Assembly: GCF_009730915.1 (NCBI RefSeq)
Contig: NC_052489.1
Span: forward strand, 4,181,622-4,245,621
Direction: 5' to 3'
Origin: Dioscorea cayenensis subsp. rotundata
Lineage: Eukaryota > Streptophyta > Magnoliopsida > Dioscoreales > Dioscoreaceae
DNA length: 64,000 nucleotides
Of the stretch, positions 1 to 12,399 are shown in pieces. Position 1 is the first letter of the stretch. Every line of letters begins with the position of its first letter. Both the position numbers and the translations under genes were made by a program. Under the pieces are notes generated by a model that worked only from the letters and a program-made list of their open reading frames with translations, was not told the DNA's origin and did no database searches.

Positions 1-735
1 TCTCATTGTGTCTTGTGAATTGTGTTATTGTTCTCCATTAATGGAGAACTAAATTTTTAGATACTTAGGTTTAAATGAACTCTAGGGCTTGACCTATTTT
101 ACATTGGTTATGAATCTTTATGCTTTAATTATTTCTTAATTGCAATCAATATTATTTGAATTCAATCACATGCTATCAATGTCTTGAATGCTATTATGGA
201 AAAAGCCCTAGTTTCATGTATGATTTGCTTATGTGATGAGTCGAAAGACACACCTAGCATAAGCATGTTGTGATTTTAGGGGTTGTGAGTAAGCTGAGAA
301 ATAGGATACTTTGGAGTCGAGACTTCTCCTCCCACAATCCTCCCAAGTAAATTAGCAAGTAATTACGTGCTCTTTCCAATCATAGGGAATAGATTTTAGG
401 AGAAATCACATTTCTATTATGTATGGTAGTAGGGGCAATCGCTTTGGAAGAAGGGTTCTCTACTTATTGAATCCTTGTTAATTCACATTGAGATTTCATA
501 GAGTGAAATGCAATTGTGGGATCTCTGTATAAGTACTGTACCGGATTAGTTACTACTCGCCCTTGCAAGAAGGGAATGTATATTTTAGGATTTCTCCCAG
601 TTCAAATAGGATTGCTTACTAACATTCTCTGTCCTGAACTTATAAAACCCTAGAGGGATTCAATACCCAAGCATCTTGTTTCCCCTTGCTTACTCGACCA
701 ATTTTACTTTTGTATTTGATCAGTACATGTTATAT
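1..735 (+). repeat. 3' part of an Athila-like Gypsy LTR (family A), cut by window start
   Basis: The order of short blocks follows the better preserved LTR at 61945-63439: a small inverted word around 'ttaatggagaac', then 'aactctaggg', a run about an AT-rich polyadenylation region, and near the end 'gatcagta'. The clean TATCA end of the right-hand copy is not preserved. No coding sequence is visible. This is a diverged LTR fragment on the plus strand. Family assignment rests on the gag and primer site that follow the copy at 61945-63439. Confidence 0.55.
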
Positions 736-739
736 AGAC

Positions 740-1455
740 ATTTTATGTACCTTATTTGCATGATTAGGTTGTCTTTTAAAATGTAATTTAGTGTAATTCA
801 ATGCTATTTTGGGTGTTTTTACTTAATTGTGCAAGCAAGTAGGCCTTGGGACAAAAGAATGAGATTTGGAATAAATTCAGCGTAAAATGAGCTCAATTGC
901 ACTTTAGCACAGGAAGCATGGTAAGAAAGCATGCCTGTGCTTCCTCTCATGCAAATTTCAGATTTTAGTAAAATTCATCAGAAGAAATGAAGCACAGTTT
1001 TAGAGCCTAGAGCATGGTGGTATACTGGAAGTATAGTTGGGAAGCACGCCATGCTTTTTCTTGTATAATTTATAGATTTGCTACTTATCACACTGAAAAC
1101 ATATAATAAGACATCCCGTATAGAGCACTGTTAAGAGCATTATCGGAAGCCAACCAGTGTTTCCATTGGGAACAACCTTTTTAATCCCAAAGTTAGGGTT
1201 ATGACAGGGGATTCGATTTATATTCTTCTGGATAGCAGCAAGGATGTCTCCTAAAGACGATTAGGTATAGATCTAGGCTAAGAGAATACCGAGGGAGTGG
1301 AGCGAGGTTGGTGGCAACTTCGTTGGGTATTCTTCTACAAGATTTAGGAAGCAAGAAGGGAGTTCATGGATTTTCCTTTGTTTACTTTCCTTGATCTTAA
1401 TTTGTTTTGTAAGGCCATGAAGGGCTAACCATCATTCAATATCAGGACTATGAAC
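740..1455 (+). repeat. U3-like segment of a second Gypsy LTR family (family B)
   Basis: Order and spacing resemble 3641-4500 and 60223-61100, including the shared stretch 'gtgctactttgggtatttt' in variant form near 805-825. It contains inverted words around 905-950 and 1005-1060 (GGAAGCATGG, GCATGCCTG, TGCTTCC, GCACGCCATGC), the same kind of palindromic upstream cluster found in the other Gypsy LTRs here. No ORF of interest. The boundary with the preceding LTR is unclear. Confidence 0.4.
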
Positions 1456-1457
1456 CT

Positions 1458-3637
1458 TGATAGGGGCTCAAGTGTAAGTGTCAATCGTGTAATAAAGTAT
1501 GCATAAAGCAAGATGTTGGTCCACAGGGAAGAATGAGATTACTAGTACTTACTCTCATTCTAAAAATTAGCCTAACCAATCAAGTAATATCTGTGTGTGA
1601 ACAAAAGAAAGTAAAAGCAAGAAATACAGAATAAAGTGGGAGAGAAATCAAGAGAAGAAATGATTTCCGGGCTAGCATCCCTTTAGGGTTAGATAAAGTG
1701 TAGGACAAAGGTTGTCTAGGTATGTAATCTTGTTTAAACTGAGTGTCTTTCTAAATCATACTAAACCCCTAATTAGAGGGTCAAGAGTAACTGAATTGGT
1801 GTAGAGCTGATATAGTCATTCACACAATCTCATTAACACTGTATGAAACCTCACTGTGAGCTAATGAGAATCTTTTAAGTAGGTAATCTCTTTTATGAGG
1901 AGAAATTGCCCCTAATCTAAATACAGAGTAGAGATGTGATTTCTCCAAAAATCTACTCCACATGATTGCAAAGAGCATGGAAATACTCATTAACTCACTC
2001 GGGGGAATTGAAGGAGACAGGGTCTCCAAAATACCCTATGGCGAGGCTTACTCACAATTCACTCTAATCACGGCATGTCTATGCTAGGTGAGTATTTCTA
2101 CTCTTTACAAAGCACATTGAGTATGATAACTAGGGCTTTCACCACAATAGTAATCAAGCATTCAAACACACATAATTAGATTCAAATATGAATGATTGCA
2201 ATTAGAAAAATAATTAAATCTCAAATACCCACAACCAATGTCAAAAGATTGAACCCTAGAGTTCAAGTATGCCCAAACAACATTAAAATTAGTTCTCCAA
2301 CATTGGAGGACAAAATCCAATCCAAATGAATTAAAATACATAAAGAGAATAATAAAACTCTTTCAAAGCTTGCAATCTCCTTGGATGGATGAAGGTCTTC
2401 GAAGATTCCCCAAAATCACCACCGTGATCTCTCCATGAACGGCTCCCTTGAAGCTTTGTACCTTCTCCTAATCTCTCCCTCTTGTTTTCTTCCTTTTCCA
2501 GTAAAATATCTAATGGAAACCCCCACAAATCACCGCCCAAAGGGTGTCCAAAGAGTAGAGAAGAAGATCCCACCAAAAGCCATAATTTCTGGCTTTTATA
2601 ACCCAGGATTTGGGGGTTCTTATGGCCGTAAGAGGTCCTTATGACCCTAGGCTTACGGTCGTAATAGTACCTGTAAGGTTCTCGGGTTGGGGCTTACTTC
2701 TGTAACTATGCCATAACAATGCACATAAATAATGATTCCTTCTATGCTTTACCTTGTGATGAAAAACTCTATGTGCATGACTGCCATAGTTGTAGTTATA
2801 AAAGTTTATGTGCAGCTTGCTATAATTGCACTAGCAAAACTCAATGTGTATTCCTACCATAGTTGTAATTGCAAAATGCGATGTGTCTGTTTACCATAGT
2901 TGTATCTCGGCCAACTAGGTGACGATTGAGAAATCCATCTAGTTAGGGCACACATAAGGGAAAGGGGTTGAGTGCATGTCTAGAGATAGGGCGTATGGTG
3001 TCAAACCCTCCGCTTTAGGGCTTTACCCATGGTCCAAGGAGATGTACCGGATAGTCATTAATAGAGTCATTGCATTTGTTGAGGGGAGTAGTCTGGGGCA
3101 TTGTTCTTATCATTGATCTTTTACTAGTTATAATTTCTGTCCAATCCTTTCTCTCATTTTCTTACTTTAGTCACTTAGATAAAATTTTCACAACCCTTTG
3201 TTTCAGTTAGATACTAGGAAATTAACAAGTATTGAGAGATTTACAGTCCTTATGGATTCTACTACGTGGCCCACTCGGGTACATTATACTACTTCATATA
3301 ACCCGTGCACTTGCGGATACACAAGGGTCGTATAAGTATTCTTGTTATCTGTTTTTGTTCTTTTGTTCACATTCACACATCAAAACTTTTAGTAGGCTAT
3401 TTTTCAGAATTTTAACTAGTACCAGTACTCTTTATTTTTTCTGTTGTATCGATTCCCTACTCTTGAGCACACTTTACAACTTGATCGGTGCATATGCTTG
3501 AATCTTCTATCAGTCCATATTCTAGCATAAATATGAAATAGAAGTGAATTAAGCACAAAATCCAATAATAATTCAACAATTACATAGAAAGTGCTATAAA
3601 TAATAATAGTTAAATACATTCATTCAAGTACTTATCA
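1458..3637 (-). repeat. Family A Gypsy LTR, minus strand, with a nested plus-strand LTR fragment
   Basis: On the minus strand it opens TGATAAGT (plus-strand ACTTATCA at 3630-3637) and closes CTATCA (plus TGATAG at 1458), the TG...CA ends of an LTR. The middle (about 2230-2690) matches 59460-59900 closely, and the last part (3500-3637) matches 60100-60219. It is longer than the 59019-60219 copy because about 2720-3490 looks like the 3' part of a plus-strand family B LTR: it resembles 4515-4720 and contains the LTR-end motif 'gtgcacttgcgg' near 3305. This is LTR-in-LTR nesting; the inner boundaries are approximate. Confidence 0.5.
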
Positions 3638-3640
3638 ATA

Positions 3641-4750
3641 TGATTTAGATATTTTTTACATGCATTATGCTTATCTTCTTGCATTAATTTATATATTTTA
3701 GTGCTACTTTGGGTATTTTATTCACAAATGAGCAGGAAGACAGGTTGCAAGGTAAAAGAAGGAACAAAAGAGCATTCCAAAGAATAGTATAGCTGTGTTA
3801 AAGCTATGTAAATCACAGGTAGTGTGAATTCTGAGTGCACACTTGAGTAGAGGCCAACTTTTCTCTACATATACTGTAGTGTTTATGCCAGTGTAGTTTA
3901 TAGGTTTTTGAAGAATTAAAGAAGCACGAGAAACCAGCTTCTTACATAGTCATGCTTAGAAAAGGTACGACCATGCTCAAGGCTGTGCAAATATCTAGAG
4001 ATTGATTTTTTGTATGATTCAAGCCCCGCAATTTGTCAGTAAAATGCACGGTCGTAAATACGCCCCAAGCACGGCCATGCATGAATCAAACTTGCATATT
4101 TAAACCTAAAAGTTAGATTTTTGGTTTTTGGCTGGAGAATATAAAGAATGGCTAGGGGTTTGAAGGGAGACCTGAAGGCCATCAATCAAGGGGAGATTAA
4201 AGCTTCCACTGAGGTTTGGAAGCTAGCGTTTGATGAATCAGCCTTCTCCATCCTTTGATTCAATTGCAATCTTAGAGTGGAGCTTGAGGGAGTTTCACCA
4301 TGATTTCCTTATTGTTTTTAATCTTTGATTGCATCATGCTACCTTCAAGCATGAGAGGCTATGCTGTCATTCGGTGTCTTTGGCCATGAATTTTAAGATT
4401 TATTTTATTTAATGTCCTTGTTTTCATATATTTGCTAAGAGTATTCTTGTGAATCCTTAATGTTACTTTACTCTTGCAATTTACATTGTGCAAAAGCCTT
4501 AATTTCTTATCTAATTGATGTGATAATGATTGAGAAATTCATCATGTTAGGCCACACATAGGAGATAGGGGCCGAGTATGCCTAGAGATAGGGTATATGG
4601 TGTCGAACTCTCTGGATTAGGTTTAAACCTAATAGAATGATTCACAAAGCATCATGTAATCATAGAGTAATGTTCTATTACCGTATGGTATTACTAGCCA
4701 TGCACTTGCGGTGATACGGAAGAGATATATCATTAATCTTTTTTACCACA
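3641..4750 (+). repeat. Family B Gypsy LTR, plus strand
   Basis: Strong colinear similarity to 60223-61270 along most of its length. It has an upstream cluster of GACCATGCTC, CACGGTCGTAAA and CACGGCCATGCATG words, then a TATA-like 'atatttaaa' at 4096-4104, then a purine-rich leader, and ends near 'gcacttgcggtgatacgg' (about 4705). That order is U3-TATA-R-U5 of a plant Gypsy LTR. No internal region follows, so this may be a solo or truncated LTR. Confidence 0.5.
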
Positions 4751-5690
4751 GTGTTGCTATTCTTGATTAAGTTCTAAGAAGAATCTTTGTGTTTTTTCAT
4801 CCTCATCAACATCGTCCCGGGTAGGAGATGATATAGGATCTCTCCCTTTTGATATAAGGGGAATCTCATTGGTGTACCATGAAGGTTAGGGCACATAGGA
4901 ATTATTATCTACTAGGTCCAGGGTTTATCCTTCATAACATATCTCACCAAGTCTCGCTAGAAAACCATGATGGGGGAACTATTGTTTGTGATGAGTGCTA
5001 TGAATTTACGCATGCTAAAACTAAAAGCAATCTCTTGTGTGGTAGTTACCCGACAGCATTTCTAATCAAGACTGATAAGAGCATCTTGCTAGGTTTGTTC
5101 CCTTTCAAAATCGCGATCAAGTCTCCATCGATGATAGCACCTCCATGAGCACCACCCAGCTCCATGCATGCAAAGGAAGATTCTAGATCTACACCAATGT
5201 TCTACAGCCTAAAGCCGCTCCCACTGAGCTAAGGTCTACCATGCAAGGTTTTGATGATGAGGTGTAAGGACCATGTCTAAATATGAGCTCAAATTCACCA
5301 ATCTTACATACTTACCTGACCTTCTCCTCCCTTGAAAGTGATACAATATAAGAATTCTTGTTTAAAAGGAGAGAGGTCTAATATATAAAAGCTTGTAAGT
5401 ATTCAGGAGAAAAGCATACAATACTTCCCCACCAATCTGGCATGATGTGATTGTGATCACCACCACTTTTTTGAGCTTTTTCGTAGTCTATTAGTTTCTG
5501 GCGATAGTGAGATAGCAACCATTGTCCACTTAAGTGCAGGTACAATAATGGATGGTGTTTAGAGATGGAATATGCTACCTTTGTCTCCAATGTTCTCTTT
5601 TCATGAGTCTAAGAAATGACCGTTTATTGAAGAACCAAGACGATCTACGACATGAACGTGTGCCTATTTACGTTACCTCGATGAAAGCAT
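4751..5690. other. Unassigned stretch, no recognised gene
   Basis: There is an 89-codon ORF at 4879-5148 (plus) and a 70-codon ORF at 5378-5590 (minus). Neither shows a domain I recognise, and both lie between LTR fragments. Most likely decayed internal retrotransposon sequence. Confidence 0.4.
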
Positions 5691-7075
5691 GGATTCGGGA
5701 GTAGTAGGTGTTGTTCACAGCCGGCCGAAGGAGCAAAACAGAGGAGCCACACGGGCGTGTGGAAATTCCACACGCTCATGCGTTAATTCCACAGGGGCGT
5801 GTGGAATCCCGATTCCAACCCTATTTAAGGCCGATTTCAGCCCCGATTTCAACATTCTTTTCTCCATCTTTTCCCAAACTTGAGAGAGGGCTGCGGCTAG
5901 GGTTTTGAGAGGCATTGGCTATGGATTTGGATAGGTTCTACGGCTCCGACATCGTCATCTCTTTAGAAGAAGGTTGGTAAGGGAGCCTCCGTCGGATTGA
6001 TTCGGCGAGGCGTATCTTATATCGGAGAAGGGGATCTTGCGACGAGTAGAGGACTCACCACAAGACCATCGCCACGACTATCGAGTGGGTTTTCCTATGG
6101 ATTGTTTTCTTTTACATTTGATTTCATTATCATTTGTATTGTGCTCCATGGAGAGCTAAACCCCTAGTGGGTACTTGGGTATTTGTGAACCCTAGGATGT
6201 ATTAGTTTCATTGAATTTTTTTATTATGCTTTCAATTAATTAATGTTATTGTGAGTTCCAATCTTGAATATTTGATTGTTTGAATACTCCCTTAGAGTGA
6301 CACTAGGGTTGAGAGTTCATGTGGTAACCCTTGTGAGTGAGTGACACACCACGAGAGTTAGACAAAGCTTGATTGGAGAGGGTTGAGAGGGTGAGTCGAG
6401 AGGTACAGGAGCGTCCCTTTCCCCTCCGATGTGATAGATTCTACCTCCATTCTTCGAGTTCTTTGCGGCCATAATAAAGCGAATGAGCTAAGGGATGACC
6501 CTCCGCTGGGGCTTAGTTGCGAGTGCAACGGAGTGAAGCGTTGAGGTGATTTTAGCATCCAGGGCTTAATTGTGGTTAGGGACCTTTCTTCTGGACCAAG
6601 GGTTAGGTCTACAATTAGGAAGAGATTTATCACTTAGAATCCCCAGAGCTTAATGCAATCCTTCTTACGAGTGCGAGGTTGAGAGGTTGTTCAACCTCTC
6701 CTTCGGGACATGTAGAGGATTAGGCTTGGTTAACCCAAGATTCGGGGCCATGCATTAAAGGATGTCCCTCACTCACCATTGCATTAGTTAGAAAGCATAA
6801 TAGAGAGTTCTTGCACTTGAAACGATTTTCCTAGGCAGATTAATACCCGGGTACCCTATATTTATTGATTGCTTTACCTTCTCCTTTACTTTTGCTCTCT
6901 TTCATGCTGTTTTACTTTTGAGAATTGAATTTTTTCACACATATCACTATTTATCTTTCATATAGTTAAGAAGAAAATTAAGTATTTTTATTCCCTTTTC
7001 CCTGTGGATACGATACCCCATTCACCTGGGATTTATTACTTCGACAACTCCGTGCAATTGCGGGGAGCCCTGTCA
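5691..7075 (+). repeat. Gypsy LTR (family C), plus strand
   Basis: It shows an upstream palindromic cluster at 5752-5812 (CACACGGGCGTGTGG, CCACACGC, CACAGGGGCGTGTGG), a TATA-like box at 5821, a purine-rich leader with several 'ctagggttt' blocks, and a typical plant LTR end: 'cctgtggatacgataccc' near 7000, then 'ccgtgcaattgcgggg' near 7050, finishing TGTCA at 7071-7075. Sequence character switches immediately after 7075 to a coding-like minus-strand stretch, which supports an insertion boundary there. The 5' boundary and TSD were not found, so the start is approximate. Confidence 0.55.
5821..5830 (+). promoter_or_regulatory. TATA-like box of the family C LTR
   Basis: CTATTTAAGG lies about 10 bp downstream of the CACACGGGCGTGTGG word cluster and upstream of the purine-rich leader, where an LTR promoter is expected. 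Inferred from position and motif only. Confidence 0.4.
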
Positions 7076-7830
7076 CTTCACTGCATTTCTTTTTGGGCCT
7101 TGGAGAGATATCAACCTTTGGATTCGAGAAGGACTTTCTTTTGGACTTCTCCTTCTTCTTTTTCTTAGATACTTCCTTCTTTGTTGACGCTGCCTTCTTT
7201 TCTCTAGCCATCTTGGAAACACGTTATTTGAGATGAATATCTTCAGAACTATGTGAAGTGTCTGATGTTGTAGGAGATGCTGCAACTGGTGCTGCAACAT
7301 GTTCTAGTTCTACAGATGCTTCAGCATGTCGATGTAAATCACCCAGAACTTCACTTAAAATAGCAGCAGCCTCTTCTTTAGCACAAGTAGGAGCAATAGT
7401 ATCTCTTTCTCCAATACCCTCTTCTGCTTGTGTTGGGGTCGACTCTTTTTCTATAGCATCTTCTACACCAGTTTGTTGTTGTCCTATACTTTCTTCGTCT
7501 AAGACTGTATGCGAATCAACCTGTTCATCTTCTTCATTTCTCTGAACATATGCTCCTGGAAAAGACTCTCGTACCAATCTGAGGAGAGATCATCTCTCTC
7601 TTTACACCTGAGGGAACATCCTGTGATGAAGTTTGTGCATCTACTACTCTGCCAGCATCCTGATGAGAGACAAAGGGGACGATAGCTTTTGACAAATCTT
7701 TTGGTTCTTCTTCTCTTGATGGACTCCCACCAGAATTGGTCCCTCTCAACCTTACTTCAGCAATTCGGGCAGCAATTTCTTGTGGGGTTGCTGGAGTTCG
7801 GCGGGCTATCCTCTTCGTCCTTATCTTCAA
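7073..7830 (-). pseudogene. Highly charged retroelement-associated ORF, frameshifted and truncated
   Basis: Reading from 7830, about 90 codons begin with a basic N-terminus (KIRTKRIARRTPATPQEIAA). A frame change near 7560-7570 leads into an acidic, Ser/Ala/Glu-rich segment to 7224. A single TAA then separates that from an in-frame Lys-rich tail (AREKKAASTKKEVSKKKKK) reaching 7076, where the family C LTR begins. Composition suggests a disordered protein with basic ends. It lies on the same strand as, and 3' of, the SIRE-like Gag at 8235-9881, the position where SIRE-lineage elements may carry an extra env-like ORF after pol; that link is inference. I recognise no catalytic domain. Confidence 0.4.
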
Positions 7831-8234
7831 CCACCGTCTTCTTCTCCTGATTTCAAAAACACTTTGGAAATAAATTGGGATTTAGGGTTTTTATGGCCCT
7901 TGAATTAGTTATAACTTCCAAGGCATCCTTTCATATTTCAAAAAAATATCTCTTTTCAAAAAAAAAAAATAATTCCTCCTCTTTTTGAATATATATATAT
8001 TTTTAAATTCCTTCCCTCCATTTTTTTATTTCCTTTTTTTATTTTTTATTTTTATTTTTGAATCTTTTAGAGACATCAAGAGACTTTCACTCGTTGGAGA
8101 GTTTTGCTTGTTGACTTTATAGGTCCTTGGTCAACATATTGCTTATTGTAGCATGATGTTGTACCTGCCTGATTTATCACCATGTTCAAATCTGAGCTGG
8201 AGGACTCTTCTTCTTCTCTTGGCACTTCACCTTT

Positions 8235-9881
8235 TCAAATCCATAATTTCTTGATTACAATAGTCTTCCCTCTGACTTTTCTTTTAATGACTGCCTGCTC
8301 ATGTCCAACTATTCTTCCACATTTCAAGTCTTCTTTCAATTTGTTACACTTGGGTCTTATGTGGCCAGTCTCTCCACAATGAAAGCATGTAGGCATTTCA
8401 CTTTTTGATTCTTCCCTTACTTTGACTTGCTTTTCTTTAATGTTTTGTTGGGCAGTTGACTTGACAAACACAACTCCTGAACCTTTAATCTTAACACTTG
8501 AGCTTTCTCCAATATACCCAATACCATTTCGGGCTTTACTAGTTCTTCTAACTGATATAATCTCGTCAAGCTTGGCAGTACTCTTGTTCATAGAGTCCAA
8601 AGTCTTCTCAGCATTGCACAGCTTTTCTTTACATATACTCAACTCTTCCTCCGAGTGTTGGTTTTGCAGCATCATTTCATTGAATCTATTTATCATGAGT
8701 TTATAACCTGTGAGAAGATCATTTTCTGTTATCTCATTATACTCATTATCAGTTTCAATGGATGTTGTAGCGGATGTTGTAACATATTCTGCAACAAGCA
8801 TGGATCCATTCATCACAGCAGGAAAAGATGGATGATGGTTACTTAGACTTCCTTCATCTTCTTCCTCTAAGCTGCCGTCTGAATCATCACTCCATCTAGC
8901 ATTCAGTGACTTTCCTTTCTTCCTGAGAGTGTTAGCACATTTGGATTGATAGTGTCCAAAGCCACCACATTCTCTACACTTGACCTTCATGCGATGATCT
9001 TCGACTTCTTCCTTTTTGTGATGATCTTCGACTTCTTCCTTTTCTTTATTTAAACCATCTTTTCTTTGGAATTTCTTGCCTTGTGTCTTGTATTTTCTGA
9101 TCATATCATGCATCTTTCTTGACAAGAAAATAAATTCTTTATCTTCTTCATCTTCATCTTCTGTTACAACAGCCTATTGTAACTCCTTCTGCTTTGTTGC
9201 TTCAACCTTCAAGGCTATATCTTCTACTCTTCTTTCAAGATTGAGATTTATCTCGTATACTTGCAAGGACCCCATTAGCTCATCCAGTTTCATAGTTGAT
9301 ATGTCTCTCGCTTCTTCTATTGCTGAGATTTTTGTATCAAATCTTCTTGGAAGTGATCTAAGAGTCTTTCGGACTAGCTTTATATCCGAGTACTCCTTGC
9401 CAAGCTGGTAGGCTTGATGTGCAATGTCCATCAATTTGGCATTGAACACGGCTATGGTCTCATCTTCTCCCATCTTGAGATTTTCAAACATGGTTGTCAA
9501 TATTTGAAGTTTAGATTCTCTTACCAAGTTGGTGCCTTCATGAATGGTTTGAAGAATCTCCCAAGCCTTTTTGGCGGACTCGTATTTTGCAATATACTTG
9601 AACTGGTTCTCATCTACTCCTCCAAAAATTGCATTGAGAGCCTTCCCATTAGCATTAGCTTTACGCATGTCTTCGATACTCCAGTTACTTTTCTTTTTTA
9701 AGATCTTGTTCTTGTCTTTATCAACTAGAGTAGGAGGAGACCATCCTTCTTCTACAGCAATCCATGCACTCTCATCAATGGATTTGATAAAAGCTTTCAT
9801 ACGTGCCTTCCAATATGGATAATTAGATCTATTAAGAAACGGTGGTCGTGTGATGGAAGCTCCTTCTTTTCCAACCATCAA
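8235..9881 (-). pseudogene. gag: SIRE-like Copia Gag with two zinc knuckles, in-frame stops
   Basis: This retrotransposon capsid protein would form the particle and bind element RNA. Starting at 9881 (MMVGKEGAS), the first 235 codons hold the UBN2/Gag-type region: 'RSNYPYWKARMKAF', 'AKKAWEILQTIHEGT', 'LRSLPRRFDTKISAIEEARD'. A single in-frame TAG (plus 9171-9173) interrupts it; the same frame continues through a basic linker to knuckle CRECGGFGHYQSKC, a coiled-coil-like Glu/Lys segment, and a second knuckle CFHCGETGHIRPKC, ending VIKKLWI at 8238. The frame continues past that TGA in recognisable Gag-like style, so the TGA is also probably a mutation. Family membership is secure; function is lost. 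Confidence 0.75.
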
Positions 9882-9936
9882 TGGAACTTGTTAGGACCTC
9901 ACCGACTTTGAAACCATAGCGAACACGGAGACCAAG

Positions 9937-9948
9937 GCTCTGATACCA
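9937..9948 (-). other. Primer binding site (tRNA-iMet type)
   Basis: On the minus strand this reads TGGTATCAGAGC, complementary to the 3' end of plant initiator tRNA-Met, two bases inside the LTR boundary at 9951. This is the usual Copia primer site. Confidence 0.8.
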
Positions 9949-9950
9949 TT

Positions 9951-11032
9951 TGTAAGTTCCTTTAGTGTGGTTTGTGGGTTTTAAGGAACACTCAAACACT
10001 CATAAAAATCTCACACAAACCAATAAAGAAAAAGACACACAACGTTGGTTAACCAGTTCGGCGTTCACTCGCCTACGTCTGGGGGGCCAAGCCCAGAGAT
10101 AAACAATCCACTAAAAGAGATAAAAATACATGAGTACAAACACTTGTCACTCACACTCTCAAAACAATAAAGATCACTACCCTCTCTAGATTATCTAGTG
10201 CTCACACACTCTCCTCCACGAGTCACCCTTACAATCTATGAGCAAGGTAGCTTATATAGACGTCTCAATGTCCCAAATATAGCACATACCTCTTTTAGAA
10301 TCTCCACGCTACTAATTTAAAAACCTCCCAAAATTAGCTGTTGCAACTCCTGTTGTAACATAAGTTGCAATATGGCCCTAACTGCTGACTTGACTGGGTT
10401 ATGGTTACGTTGCGGACGAACTCAAGACCCATCAACCTCTCAGTCATGCTTAGTCTGAGTCGATGCAGCCAAATCTCCCGATCCCGACTGCCGACAACTA
10501 GCCTACCTCCTCAGTTCCTCATCACGCAGTCCCCTCGCAAGGGGTGCACATCCTTGTGCGTCTTCATGGAACTTGCCAAACTTAGTCTTCAATCTTCCAA
10601 GTTTGGTCTTCAAAGATTCTCCAAACTTGATCTTCAATTCACCCAAGTTTGGTCCTCAAATCTTGCCCTTAATGGACTTCAATCAATCTTCATCAAGGTC
10701 TCTTCAAATCATACCATCAATAGTTCTTCAATCATACCATTGATAGGTATTTCTTCAATTAAGCTCCATCCTTATTTAGTCTTCAATCAAATCACCTAAA
10801 TATGGTCTTGATATGATCTTGTCTTCAAGTTGTAATATATTACCAAGAATAACTCCACCAAGATATTCAAGATATTTTTCCTCCAAATTATAGACATACT
10901 AAAAATAGCTCCACCAAGATCATCAAGATGTTTTGCCTTGCAAGCCAAGTCTCCTTGCCATGTCACCATGCTTTCCATTTCATCAATTATGCCTTGTCAC
11001 CATGGTTGCCACGTCATCTTGCCTTGTTGTCA
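9951..11032 (-). repeat. 5' LTR of the SIRE-like Copia remnant
   Basis: It adjoins the primer site; its inner end reads ...AACTTACA on the minus strand. The outer end is placed at about 11032 (TGACAACAAGG on the minus strand). The U3 portion has repeated words of the type 'atcttggtggagctatt' and 'caaacttggtcttcaa' (10565-10960). A TATA-like 'gcttatatag' reading occurs at about 10250. The outer boundary is accurate only to a few bases and no TSD was found. Confidence 0.6.
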
Positions 11033-11709
11033 AATCACGGCAATTAAATAGTGTGGTTGCACTAATAATTACTATTGCTGTTAGAGAGAATTTCTATAAT
11101 CATTAGCATTATAATTAGTATTCGTTCTTGATAAGAGTATTAGTTTGCACACTAACTTATCTATTTAATGTTTGTTTTGAAAACCATGTTGATAGTGCTT
11201 ATTAGATTAAATACACCAGCCAGTATATGCTCCGGGAAACAATGTAATTAGTTATTCCCATTTGTTTGTTTTAATACTTTTTATATATGAACCAAGGTAA
11301 ACTATGTCAGTTTGTTTGGTCTTTGATCATCATCTTGGCTTATAATTATTTATAATAAACCTCACCCTAATTTTATCCAAGATTGGTAAGCCTAAGCAGA
11401 GTGCATGCATCAATTATGTGCATACATATTCTGTGAGCTATTTAGTCTTATTGTTCTATATTACTGCAATGTGTTTGCTTGTTCGGAAAGTTTTCATATA
11501 GTTGTGAAGGCTTTCAAGGTGTTAGGGGATGGAGGGCTTGCTTTGTTGGACCATTTCTTTTATATCATATTTTATATGATATGAGCTTATATGTATCTTG
11601 ATTTGCCTCTATCATGCACCTACTTTTTAATGAACTCAACTAGATAGGCTTCTTCCTTTTGTTTCCTTGTGTAAGATCAAGTGATTAACTAGATAAATGC
11701 ATACATGTG
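11033..11709. other. Non-coding stretch, nothing recognised
   Basis: AT-rich sequence between the SIRE-like LTR and the hAT element. I see no ORF, repeat or RNA gene that I can support. Confidence 0.5.
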
Positions 11710-11717
11710 GGCACATG

Positions 11718-12399
11718 TAGAGCTGTCAATTTGGGCCAAGCCCGCCGGGCCGGCCCGCCCCGCCAACTAAAATAAGTGGGTTGGGTTGGCATTATATAGA
11801 CCCGTTTGGAGGCGGGTAAAAACGGGCCAACCCGCGCGGGCCGCGGGTTGGGGCGGGGCGGGCCGCGGGTTGCGGCGGGCTAGCCCGCCACCCTTAATTT
11901 AAAAATTATATTTTAAAAATGAAAAATTATTAAATTAATTACAAAGTTAGAAAAGATAAATACATGTTTCTAAAGGGGTTTCTATGCGAAAGATATTGAT
12001 TTTTTTAACATTTTGATTTTTTAAATTTTGTTAAACTTTACAAATTTAATAGGATTAAGGTAATATTGATGAATTGATGATTTTTAATAGTAATTGACGT
12101 TTTTCTTTTGCAATTAGTTTTTTTGGATTTTGTTAATATTTTTGTGTATTGTGGCAAGATTATGTCAAAAATAAAAATAAATATGTGAGAACTATGAAAT
12201 ATAATTATTTTTTAATTTTTTAATTTTTTATATTTTTGGCGGGCCGGCCCGCCCAACCCACAACCCAAAGTGGGTCGGGTTGGGTTGGCATTTGGCCGGC
12301 CTGCCAAAAATGGCGGGTCTGCCCGCCCCGCCCCGCCAAATGGTGGGTTTTGGCGGACCGCGGGCCGGCCCGCCCCGCCGGCCCGAATTGACACCTCTA
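11718..12399. mobile_element. Non-autonomous hAT element (682 bp) with 8-bp TSD
   Basis: The ends are imperfect inverted repeats: TAGAGCTGTCAATTTGGGCC at the left and, on the minus strand, TAGAGGTGTCAATTCGGGCC at the right. Flanking them is a perfect 8-bp duplication GGCACATG at 11710-11717 and 12400-12407. The 8-bp TSD and TAGAG-type ends are the hAT signature. Subterminal regions (11745-11890 and 12238-12380) are packed with GGCGGG/CCCGCC words that can pair across the element, while the centre is AT-rich. There is no transposase; small GC-rich ORFs here are by-products of the repeats. Confidence 0.88.

Larger units (their letters stand above)
8040..11032 (-). mobile_element. Truncated SIRE-like Ty1/Copia remnant, minus strand
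   Basis: In element order: LTR (11032 to 9951), tRNA-Met-type primer site (9948-9937), Gag (9881-8235) and a short in-frame remnant beyond Gag. The pol region (protease, integrase, reverse transcriptase) and a second LTR are missing. From about 8160 to 7831 the sequence is low-complexity T/A-rich, then the charged ORF at 7830-7073 begins. The long Gag with two CCHC zinc knuckles fits the SIRE/Maximus lineage. Confidence 0.6.
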
